Shown in pieces: positions 46,722-53,126 of a DNA stretch of 64,000 nt (its first letter is position 1; every line of letters begins with the position of its first letter). Both the position numbers and the translations under genes were made by a program. Source of the DNA: an uncultured Eubacteriales bacterium. Lineage in GTDB: Bacteria > Bacillota > Clostridia > Oscillospirales > Acutalibacteraceae. The stretch is from NCBI GenBank assembly GCA_948527295.1, contig CAOSWK010000003.1, forward strand, positions 1-64,000, given 5' to 3'. The notes under the pieces are model-generated. The model worked only from the letters and a program-made list of their open reading frames with translations. It searched no databases and was not told the DNA's origin.

Positions 46722-47753
46722 TCACAGTACTTCTACTTTGCGAAACTCTTCGTTCATCAGCTTCGCTCTTTTTTGATCTAGCTTAATCGGCGTCAGTTCC
46801 TCCTTTGCCGCTTGCATTAACATGAAAGGCTGCAATTTTACGGTGATCTCGTTTATAACGTCGTAAGAGATCCCCTTAATTACGCCGATAGAAAGGCCTA
46901 GCCTTACTTTCGAAATCAGCTTCATGAATTCATCGTTGTTCAAAACCTTAGCCGTCTTCAAAACCCCGACCGATCTGCTTATGTTGTCGACAACCTGGAC
47001 GTTCTTTGCCAGCTCCTTGCGGCAGTTTCTTTCCTGAGTTATTATCTGCAGCGTGATGTCGTTGAGGTTTTTCAGCGCGATTTTTTCGGAGATCCCCAAA
47101 GTGACCTGGTTGGAAATTTGGTATATGTCCCCCTTCGGTTCGGTGCCCTCGCCGTATATTCCGCGCATGGTTAAGCCCAGTTTTATTAGGCTTGACGATA
47201 TTTTTTCGATCATTCCGCATTTTTTTAGGGCCGGCAAATGCAGCATTATTGAGGCTCTCATGCCCGTTCCCAAGTTTGTTGGGCACTGCGTTAAATATCC
47301 AAGCTGCTCATTAAACGCAAACGTTAGCGATTCATCGAGCTTGCTGTCTATCTCGTCCGCTGCGCTGTAGGTGTCCTCTAGCGCCAAGCCCTCCTTCATG
47401 GCCTGCAGCCGGATGTGATCCTCCTCGTTTACCATTATGCTGATGTCGTTGTTTTTGGACAAAAACACCGCCTTAAATTTGTCTGGATTCACAAAGTCCG
47501 GGCTCACCAAATGGCGCTCCACCAGGCTTTTTAGCTGAATTATATTTGCGTCCGCTCCACCCAAGCAGCTAAAGTTATAGCTTTTAAACTCAGGCTTTGA
47601 AAGTGCTGCCTTGATGTCCTCGATAACCTCGCGCTTCATCGCCGAGTTCATCTTGCATGGGAACGGATATTTCAAAATATTCCGAGCCAGCCGAATCCTC
47701 GTGCTAATCACAACATCGCTGTAATCTCCGGCCTTCTCGTACCACTTACTCAT
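46722..47753 (-). CDS. mcsB: protein-arginine kinase McsB
   Basis: The 343-residue ATP:guanido phosphotransferase homologue tags proteins on arginine for ClpCP. Seen motifs are VVISTRIRLARNI near the start, NEEDHIRLQ (guanidine-binding loop), GYLTQCPTNLGTGMRAS with the conserved Cys, and the GIYGEGTEPKGDIYQISNQ block. It overlaps mcsA by 8 bases. Confidence 0.95.
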   Translation of the reverse strand: MSKWYEKAGDYSDVVISTRIRLARNILKYPFPCKMNSAMKREVIEDIKAALSKPEFKSYNFSCLGGADANIIQLKSLVERHLVSPDFVNPDKFKAVFLSKNNDISIMVNEEDHIRLQAMKEGLALEDTYSAADEIDSKLDESLTFAFNEQLGYLTQCPTNLGTGMRASIMLHLPALKKCGMIEKISSSLIKLGLTMRGIYGEGTEPKGDIYQISNQVTLGISEKIALKNLNDITLQIITQERNCRKELAKNVQVVDNISRSVGVLKTAKVLNNDEFMKLISKVRLGLSIGVIKGISYDVINEITVKLQPFMLMQAAKEELTPIKLDQKRAKLMNEEFRKVEVL

Positions 47754-48267
47754 TGCCCAAGCCCTCCTTTTCTCTTAATTTTTTTAGCTCATCCCGAATT
47801 CTAGCAGCCTCCTCAAAGTTTTGTTCGCTTATCGCCACCTTCATTTTTTCGTCAAGAGCTTGAATTTTGCTTTTTAGCGTATTCTTCTTGCCGCCCGTCT
47901 TAGAGCCAAATTTGCCCGCATGCTTGGTGTTACCGTGGATCCTTTTTATGGACGGCATAAGTTGGTCAAAAAAGGCGTCGTAGCACTTGGCGCATCCGAC
48001 CTTGCCCGTGTTCGAGATGTCCTCAAAAGACGAGCCGCAAAAATCGCACCGCTTGTTGCTCGTCGGCATCAACTGAGGTTCGTTATTCGCAAAAAAGCTG
48101 CCCAATAAATTATCAAAACTGAATCCAAACCCAAAGTTTTCAAAAATATTCGAGTATCCTAGCTTAGCCGCGCACTTTTCGCACAGCATGTATTCGGTTA
48201 GCTCGCCGTTTATCACCCTTTTTATATGAGTATTTGCCTGATTTTTGCCGCAAGATTGGCACAACAT
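47746..48267 (-). CDS. mcsA: McsA, activator of McsB
   Basis: This encodes 173 residues with four CxxC zinc pairs in the N-terminal half (MLCQSCGKN, MLCEKCAAK, RCDFCGSS, GCAKCYDA) and a C-terminal UVR motif (ISEQNFEEAARIRDELKKL). It activates the McsB kinase and joins it to ClpC. It lies 22 bases after ctsR. Confidence 0.93.
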   Translation of the reverse strand: MLCQSCGKNQANTHIKRVINGELTEYMLCEKCAAKLGYSNIFENFGFGFSFDNLLGSFFANNEPQLMPTSNKRCDFCGSSFEDISNTGKVGCAKCYDAFFDQLMPSIKRIHGNTKHAGKFGSKTGGKKNTLKSKIQALDEKMKVAISEQNFEEAARIRDELKKLREKEGLGNE

Positions 48268-48289
48268 AAAGATTCCCCCTTTGTTTAAT

Positions 48290-48754
48290 TTACAGCTCCA
48301 CTTGAGTCAGCAGCATGTTTTTTAATATCGATGCCCTAAGTCCGCACCTCAAATTTACCGGAATATCCGAATAAACTCTGTCCGAAATAGCGCTCAACAT
48401 CAACCTGCTCGTGTTTTCCGAAAGGATGTCGCGCCGAACCAGACTTTCAACAATCATCTCGGCAGAAAGTGCGTCCACCCGAGCCCCAATAGCATTTATT
48501 ATATTCATGATCGCTGTACTTTTTTCGGTTTTTATGCGGGTAATCCGAATATACCCGCCGCCGCCTCGCCTGCTCTCCACAATATACCCGTGCTCCGGCG
48601 TGAATCTCGAAGTTATAACGTAATTTATCTGGCTCGGCACACAGCCAATATTACTCGCCAGCTCATTCCGCTGAATTTGTATGTCCCCCTGCGATTCCTC
48701 CAGCAATTCTAAAAGGTACCTCGCAACTTCATCGCTTATTCCCAAGTTTTTCAT
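48290..48754 (-). CDS. ctsR: class III stress gene repressor CtsR
   Basis: The 154-residue regulator has a winged helix-turn-helix (IQRNELASNIGCVPSQINYVI) and the glycine-rich beta wing VESRRGGGGYIRI, which acts as a thermosensor in the family. It represses the operon by binding direct heptad repeats, and such repeats are present in its own promoter. AAAGGAGATG precedes the start. Confidence 0.95.
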   Translation of the reverse strand: MKNLGISDEVARYLLELLEESQGDIQIQRNELASNIGCVPSQINYVITSRFTPEHGYIVESRRGGGGYIRITRIKTEKSTAIMNIINAIGARVDALSAEMIVESLVRRDILSENTSRLMLSAISDRVYSDIPVNLRCGLRASILKNMLLTQVEL

Positions 48755-48805
48755 CTCCTTTTTTTTATTTTGTAATGTGTTTTACTTTAACCATCTTTGA
48801 CTTTA

Positions 48806-48851
48806 ATTTTAAATAATAAGCCGTCAATAGTCAAAGTCAAATAAAGTCAAC
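48806..48851 (-). promoter_or_regulatory. ctsR operon promoter with overlapping CtsR box
   Basis: The minus-strand promoter TTGACT (48829-48834), 17 bases, TAAAAT (48806-48811). Read on the plus strand, AGTCAAATAAAGTCAAC at 48835-48851 matches the CtsR operator (GTCAAA-NAN-RGTCAAA) with one difference. A further AGTCAAA heptad at 48829-48835 covers the -35, and an inverted heptad TTTGACT lies at 48796-48802 downstream of the -10. Confidence 0.85.
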
Positions 48852-49019
48852 TTAACTTCGATATATCCGGCTTATTTCTGTTTATCTTAATTATTCTGCC
48901 AATTTCATTAAAATCCTCACTATTTTAAAGTTTTTCAAAAATCGCAAATCTTTGCTGTAACCTCTCAAAGGCGCGCCCCATATGATGATATTGAAATAAA
49001 CAAAAGGAGGTAACCCCCC

Positions 49020-49130
49020 ATGTGCAACAACAATGGTTTTGGCGGAGGCTGTTCTTGGATCATCCTATTGATACTCATTATGTGCTGCTGCGGCAACAAC
49101 AATAACGACTGTGGATGCGGCTGCAACTAA
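49020..49130 (+). CDS. 36-residue Cys/Gly/Asn-rich membrane peptide
   Basis: The ATG at 49020 follows a very strong AAAGGAGGT site. The peptide has a Gly/Cys-rich head (NNNGFGGGCSW), a short hydrophobic helix (IILLILIM), and a tail with CCC and a CGCGCN end, eight Cys in all. Such tiny Gly/Cys/Asn peptides with a helix occur in spore-formers and resemble YjcZ-type or spore-coat-associated small proteins, but I cannot name a family. A CATATGAT sequence upstream (48980-48987) looks like a mother-cell sigma -10 box, without a convincing -35. Confidence 0.65.
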   Translation: MCNNNGFGGGCSWIILLILIMCCCGNNNNDCGCGCN

Positions 49131-49154
49131 AAATCTAATATAAAAAATTAAAAG

Positions 49155-49214
49155 TCCCCTTATACGGTGCGTATTTGAGTCTAGAAAGCATTCAAATAGC
49201 CAGGTATAAGGGGA
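49155..49214. terminator. two-tier hairpin between convergent genes
   Basis: The outer 11-bp stem TCCCCTTATAC / GTATAAGGGGA is perfect; an inner 7-bp stem TATTTGA / TCAAATA is separated from it by a small internal loop (GGTGCG against GCCAG). TATGCTTTTTT follows on the right, ACTTTTAATTTTTT on the minus side. It probably ends both the Cys-rich peptide gene and the secreted protein gene. It is more elaborate than the other terminators here. Confidence 0.7.
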
Positions 49215-49253
49215 TATGCTTTTTTATTAACAATAAATTTTGTTACTTATAGA

Positions 49254-50117
49254 TTACAGACCTTCCCTTAAATTTAAACGATCAATCAAAACATCATAAA
49301 TGCTCTTTTTTTCATGATGTGCCAAATCTTCAAAGTCTTTACAGTCGGAACAGTCAGAGTTTTTTAAAGCCTTTTCAACATCTTTCCTAGATATCCAAAC
49401 ATCCATAAAATCACCATTTTCACCACGCCCTAAGCTTTGAGTAAACAATGGGAATTTATATTTACATGGGATATTATTTCCTTTCAAAAAAACTTCGATA
49501 TCCTTTTTTCTTTTAAAGTAACCATCTTTATCATATTCATTAACGTATCCTGCAGTAATAGTATTTTTATAACCCCAATTCATATTTTTCAAAAATTTTT
49601 CAAGCGGTCTGATGGTCAATTTAGCCTTGTTCTGATTAAAATCTCCAAAAAAATCTATTACACCAATGCCAGGGATAAAGACAACTTCATGGTTGTCTTC
49701 TTGTTGGTTATTCCCTGCTACATTTATAATATTATATTTAATATTTTGTTCTTTAAGAAGCCGTCCTATGTATGCTGCATATGCTCTACAGTTTCCCATA
49801 TTATGTTTTTTTATTAAATTTACATACGCATCCTGAATCTCTTTAATCTTAACTAAAGCTATTGAATTAACATTATGCTTGTCACATAAATTAATATCAA
49901 CAGAATTTGTGAGGTCATTTACCCATTCATCTGGCGATTGAATATTTCTTATCGCTCTGCGAAAATTGTCAAGTAGTGGAGAAACTTTATCTATAACCCA
50001 ATCTAACCTTTCTGATAAGCTTGCCTGTGGAGCCACTTCCGCCTCAGCATTAGCATTTAACCCAACGAACGCTATTGAAAAAATCAATGCTCCTGACAAA
50101 AATTTTTTTAACTTCAA
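49254..50117 (-). CDS. secreted protein with a transglutaminase/papain-like Cys-His-Asp arrangement
   Basis: The 287-residue protein starts at TTG behind TTAGGAGGA. The signal peptide is clear (KFLSGALIFSIAFVGLNANAEA, cut near residue 24-26). Around residues 110-155 the pattern GNCRAYAAYIGRLL (Cys110), DNHEVVFIPG (His143) and GVIDFFGD (Asp155) has the order and surroundings of the transglutaminase-like cysteine enzyme core. The C-terminal third is basic and polar with a CSDC pair. It may cross-link or cut extracellular proteins; family membership is inferred from these motifs only. Base composition is AT-richer than the neighbouring core genes. Confidence 0.7.
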   Translation of the reverse strand: MKLKKFLSGALIFSIAFVGLNANAEAEVAPQASLSERLDWVIDKVSPLLDNFRRAIRNIQSPDEWVNDLTNSVDINLCDKHNVNSIALVKIKEIQDAYVNLIKKHNMGNCRAYAAYIGRLLKEQNIKYNIINVAGNNQQEDNHEVVFIPGIGVIDFFGDFNQNKAKLTIRPLEKFLKNMNWGYKNTITAGYVNEYDKDGYFKRKKDIEVFLKGNNIPCKYKFPLFTQSLGRGENGDFMDVWISRKDVEKALKNSDCSDCKDFEDLAHHEKKSIYDVLIDRLNLREGL

Positions 50118-50189
50118 AAAAATTCCTCCTAAAAATTCATTAATTATATACTAAAATATAATTTAAATTTTGTCAACCTCAAGGCTTAC

Positions 50190-50804
50190 TTAATTATTTC
50201 TTGCAATGAAATTTATAAAATTATGTACAGCTCGCCTTAAAACACCCTTAGCTTCTTCCACCCTATCTGAAGCTAGCTTTGCTTCCTCGCAAACCGTTTT
50301 AGCATACTCTGCAGATGTATTTGCAGCTACTTCAAGCTCTTCTTCATTTTCGAGCAACGATTTAATATAAGCCAATTTACGCATGTTTTCTTCGTTACTG
50401 TTTTCTGCTTGTTTTAATTGTTTTAATTTTTCATTAAAAGCAAATAAAAAATTATCTTCTCCAGCTGACCAAACCTCAATATCTGTCAATGGGCTAAGAG
50501 GTTTACCTATTTTTTTATATAGATCCTCTAGCATCTCCTCAATCTCATCTAGGGAAATAGGCTTTTTAAGTTCTGCTTCTTGTAGTGCATCGTAACACAT
50601 TTGCGTGTGAAATTTTGCACTTTCCTCTTTAATTCTCAAGTTTCTTAAAGCCTCTTCTATCGGACTCAAGGGCGTTCTTTTTCCTCCTTTGTATCCACTT
50701 TCAACTTTTTGAACTTGATCTCTTTGGCTTGTTTTTTTCGCTTCTGTTCCCCGTGTTAACCCCACAAAAGGAATAAACAGCGACAATAAAAATTCCGTTA
50801 GCAT
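50190..50804 (-). CDS. hypothetical helical protein with an N-terminal hydrophobic segment
   Basis: This encodes 204 residues, not recognised. AGGAGGAAAAG lies before the ATG. A short hydrophobic N-terminus (LTEFLLSLFIPFVGL) may be a signal or anchor. The rest is charged and almost all helical, with heptad-like stretches (EEALRNLRIKEESAKF, LKQLKQAENSNEENMRKL) and a C-terminal ARNN. It lies 72 bases upstream of the secreted Cys-His-Asp protein on the same strand, so the two may form one transcript. Confidence 0.65.
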   Translation of the reverse strand: MLTEFLLSLFIPFVGLTRGTEAKKTSQRDQVQKVESGYKGGKRTPLSPIEEALRNLRIKEESAKFHTQMCYDALQEAELKKPISLDEIEEMLEDLYKKIGKPLSPLTDIEVWSAGEDNFLFAFNEKLKQLKQAENSNEENMRKLAYIKSLLENEEELEVAANTSAEYAKTVCEEAKLASDRVEEAKGVLRRAVHNFINFIARNN

Positions 50805-50981
50805 CCTATCTTTTCCTCCTAAAAAAATAAATTAGCGTATCGTAGCTATACAATGTACTACAAATATAAATTATACTATACAAAAAACAGCTCTAATTTC
50901 TATTTTAGAAAGTCGTGTAAATTTCTACACATTATACAAAAGTATAAAATATAACCACTTTTTTATACGCAAAAATAAAAG

Positions 50982-51014
50982 CCGCGCCCAGAACAAATTC
51001 ACTCTTGGGCACGG
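50982..51014 (-). terminator. terminator after the acetyltransferase gene
   Basis: CCGTGCCCA / TGGGCGCGG stem (one mismatch), followed on the minus strand by CTTTTATTTTTGC. It closes the leader-peptide/acetyltransferase unit. Confidence 0.8.
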
Positions 51015-51045
51015 ATCTTTCATTATTAATTTTAAATTTTCAAAC

Positions 51046-51633
51046 TTACAAAATCTTGTAGTACACCGCGGCATCACATTTGCACGGGCCTTTGCAGTCT
51101 ATGCATTTATAGTCTTTGTCGTCAACCCACAACATATGTACAACCTTATAAAATGCAAACCCCATTCTTTCAATAACATTCTGCGCCGGAATCAAGCCAT
51201 CCTTCCTTATCCACAGGGGCGACCAGCACGAGTAAAATCCCTTTGCTTTGGCCTTTTCTAATCCCTTTTGCGCTAACTTTGTCGCGATGCCTGCCTTTTC
51301 TACGTCCTTTTGTAACACTAGCGACTTTGCTACGCAGATTTTTTTATTCTCCCCAACAATGCTCTTTATTTCTGCGGTTGACAGCTTAAACTCCTTTGAA
51401 AGCCCCGAAACGCTTGTTCCATGCATCAAGAAAAAGCCTAATAGCCTGTCGCCTTCCGCGTCAACTGCTAGCTTGCATATGTTACCCTTTTTTTCTATAT
51501 ACGACCGCAACTTGCATTTGCTCGTATACTTCTCGCCAAATCTTTCTTCGCCCAACTCCACCATCGGGCCCAAATATCGAGGCAGAAAGTCTATGCATTT
51601 AACCGTAGCAACGGCAGTCTGCGACCTCGGCAC
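51046..51633 (-). CDS. GNAT family N-acetyltransferase with a Cys-rich tail
   Basis: The product is 195 residues. GTG 51633 follows a strong AAAAGGGAGGGAGA site; the longer frame from 51681 starts upstream of it. The acetyl-CoA-binding core is ICVAKSLVLQKDVEKAGIAT followed by KLAQKGLEKAKAKGF, then PLWIRKDGLIPAQNVIERMGF. The C-terminus has a compact Cys motif (CIDCKGPCKC) that could bind a metal. It is on the same strand and 109 bases after the double-glycine leader peptide gene, with no terminator between, and before a strong one. It may acetylate the peptide, give self-protection, or be unrelated to it. Confidence 0.82.
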   Translation of the reverse strand: MPRSQTAVATVKCIDFLPRYLGPMVELGEERFGEKYTSKCKLRSYIEKKGNICKLAVDAEGDRLLGFFLMHGTSVSGLSKEFKLSTAEIKSIVGENKKICVAKSLVLQKDVEKAGIATKLAQKGLEKAKAKGFYSCWSPLWIRKDGLIPAQNVIERMGFAFYKVVHMLWVDDKDYKCIDCKGPCKCDAAVYYKIL

Positions 51634-51742
51634 GGCTTCTCCCTCCCTTTTGATGTCGTTTTTCGGTTCAATCTCCCTCACAATTCACACAATACGCAGT
51701 TTTTGCGTTTTTTGATACTATAATTAGTCCAAAACCATTACA

Positions 51743-51946
51743 TCATCTGTCGGTAGCCCTTTTTACCGCGTTCACAATCGATTTTATCGTATTTATATTC
51801 GCCATCTTTTCCTGCTCCGAATGATAATCCTGTCCCCCAGCCACATTCAGCAGCTCATCCTCGTTCAACTCATTTAATGCCAGACCTTTTTTCTCACTTT
51901 TTCCGTTCATTTCGCCATTTTTCTGCGTCCTATCAAAAAAGCCCAT
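51743..51946 (-). CDS. double-glycine leader peptide precursor
   Basis: This encodes 67 residues from ATG 51946 (AAGGAGGACT upstream); the longer frame to 52006 runs across the promoter. Residues 1-38 form a leader ending LNELNEDELLNVAGG: Leu at -12, Glu at -8, Leu at -7, Val at -4 and Gly-Gly at -2/-1, all the positions C39 peptidases read. The released core of 29 residues begins QDYHSEQEK and ends with a basic amphipathic helix (NTIKSIVNAVKRATDR). It has no Cys or Ser-rich part, so it looks unmodified or only lightly modified. No exporter is adjacent; the C39 exporter at 4.8-7.0 kb is a candidate. Confidence 0.78.
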   Translation of the reverse strand: MGFFDRTQKNGEMNGKSEKKGLALNELNEDELLNVAGGQDYHSEQEKMANINTIKSIVNAVKRATDR

Positions 51947-51977
51947 TACAGAGTCCTCCTTATCATTAATTGTTGTA

Positions 51978-52006
51978 ATTGTACCATATTTTTTTGTATT
52001 AGTCAA
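51978..52006 (-). promoter_or_regulatory. strong promoter of the leader peptide gene
   Basis: On the minus strand TTGACT (52001-52006), exactly 17 bases, TACAAT (51978-51983), about 32 bases before the ATG. Confidence 0.85.
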
Positions 52007-52106
52007 TAATTTTATTTAAAATTCCTGTGAGAACCGACTTATACAGCCCATATCTGGTGCCTCCCAAAAGTTCTCTATTATTTTTTGCATAAAAACAAAA
52101 AAATAT

Positions 52107-52132
52107 GCAAAACCGCAACCAAACGGCCTTGC
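52107..52132 (-). terminator. terminator of the ribbon-helix-helix gene
   Basis: On the minus strand GCAAGGCCG-TTTGGTTG-CGGTTTTGC (9 bp, two G-T pairs) followed by ATATTTTTTTGTTTTT. Confidence 0.82.
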
Positions 52133-52184
52133 ATATAAATATTATTGTAAGTCATTCTATTAACTAAAATTTTGCAGCAACAAA

Positions 52185-52370
52185 TTAATCCTTCATATCT
52201 TTTTCTTCTTCCAAATTACAAAGCGCCACCCGAACGGCTTCTACCACAAAAGCCGAAAAAGTGCAGTCCTTCTCCTTTATAGAATCTTCAACCCGTTCAA
52301 TCACATCATTAGGAAACCGTATGCACTTATTCGTAGTAGGCGGAACTATAGGTATTTTAAATCTTTTCAA
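52185..52370 (-). CDS. small ribbon-helix-helix-like DNA-binding protein
   Basis: This encodes 61 residues from TTG 52370, behind AAGGTGAGGG. Longer in-frame starts exist, but the ribosome site favours this one. The segment NKCIRFPNDVIERVEDSIKE-KDCTFSAFVVEAVRVAL has a beta strand followed by two helices as in CopG/Arc-type repressors, and ends in an acidic tail. It probably binds DNA as a dimer, perhaps at the TGCATA palindrome just upstream of its own promoter. No toxin gene is seen next to it. Confidence 0.7.
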   Translation of the reverse strand: MKRFKIPIVPPTTNKCIRFPNDVIERVEDSIKEKDCTFSAFVVEAVRVALCNLEEEKDMKD

Positions 52371-52412
52371 ACCCTCACCTTGCATATCCTTTTGCACATT
52401 ATAATATATTTT

Positions 52413-52428
52413 TGCATATAAATATGCA
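52413..52428. repeat. inverted repeat TGCATAT-AA-ATATGCA, likely operator
   Basis: The 7-bp arms are perfect with a 2-base centre. They are followed by further TGCA half sites (TTGCATTTGCATTGC to 52443). The palindrome lies between two divergent promoters, and the related TTGCATATAAATAT recurs near 52129, after the RHH gene. Confidence 0.65.
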
Positions 52429-52457
52429 TTGCATTTGCATTGCTAAGGTGCTATAAT
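52429..52457 (+). promoter_or_regulatory. plus-strand promoter into a noncoding region
   Basis: -35 TTGCAT (52429-52434), exactly 17 bases, perfect -10 TATAAT (52452-52457). No coding sequence follows on this strand. Confidence 0.6.
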
Positions 52458-52462
52458 TATCC

Positions 52463-52590
52463 AGAATAGAAATTTAAATTTCTATTCTTTTAACACCACC
52501 TTTTCATTTTCAACTTTTCAAGTTAAATGAAAAACCAACATTAATAGTAAGTGAGGCGCAAACACCACAGTGCCTCGCTTATTTTTCTTT
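52463..52590 (+). ncRNA. candidate small RNA with three hairpins
   Basis: It begins 6 bases after the -10 box with a perfect 26-base palindrome (52463-52488, AGAATAGAAATTT mirrored). A hairpin TTTTCATTT..AACTT / AAGTT..AATGAAAA follows at 52501-52534. It ends with a strong terminator (TAAGTGAGGC / GCCTCGCTTA at 52548-52581 plus ATTTTTCTTTTTT). The size is about 125 bases. No matching family is recognised. Confidence 0.4.
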
Positions 52591-52648
52591 TTTAGCAAAT
52601 ACAACACAAAATTAAGACTTTCAAAATTACACCAAAATAATAAAAACA

Positions 52649-52688
52649 GCCCCAAAGAGTACTCCAAACCAGAGCGCCTCCAAGGGGC
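52649..52688 (-). terminator. terminator of the ribosomal protein operon after rplQ
   Basis: The outer GCCCC / GGGGC stem with inner GAG..CTC pairing is followed on the minus strand by TGTTTTTATT, 35 bases after the rplQ stop. Confidence 0.75.
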
Positions 52689-52722
52689 ATATCAAATCAA
52701 AATCTAAATGTGTTGTTAAAAC

Positions 52723-53064
52723 TTATACTAACTCTATTATAGCCATCTCAGCCGCATCGCCTCGGCGTGGCCCCATCTTAATAATCCTTGTGTATCCACC
52801 ATTTGCCTGCAAATATTTCGGCGCAATCTCGTCAAATAGCTTCTTTACAACGTCTTCCTTAGTTATAAATCCCATAGCCATGCGCTTGTTGTGCAAATTA
52901 TTTTCCTTAGCCATAGTAATCATCTTTTCCGTCAAAGAACGTACTTCCTTTGCGCGATATACCGTCGTTTCAATCCGGCCATTCTCCAAAAGAAAAGTCA
53001 CCATAGCCCTAAGCATCGCCGTCCGATGAGCGGTATCTCTCCCTAGTTTTCGTGTACCAGGCAT
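52723..53064 (-). CDS. rplQ: 50S ribosomal protein L17
   Basis: This encodes 113 residues from ATG 53064. It shows the typical RKLGRDTAHRTAMLRAM opening, TTVYRAKEVRSLTEKMITMAK, and the C-terminal YTRIIKMGPRRGDAAEMAIIEL. It is the last gene of the long ribosomal cluster, directly after rpoA as in most bacteria. Confidence 0.97.
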   Translation of the reverse strand: MPGTRKLGRDTAHRTAMLRAMVTFLLENGRIETTVYRAKEVRSLTEKMITMAKENNLHNKRMAMGFITKEDVVKKLFDEIAPKYLQANGGYTRIIKMGPRRGDAAEMAIIELV

Positions 53065-53126
53065 CAAAGCTCACTCCTTTACTCAAAACTTATTTTTTGC
53101 CAATCTAAAAAAACGTACAAAAATCT

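Larger units (their letters stand above)
52371..52722. other. regulatory region between the RHH gene and rplQ
   Basis: The 352-bp region holds a minus-strand TATAAT (52398-52403) for the RHH gene, the TGCATATAAATATGCA inverted repeat, a plus-strand promoter, three hairpins of a possible small RNA, and the rplQ operon terminator (52649-52688). There is no protein-coding frame of note. Confidence 0.7.
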
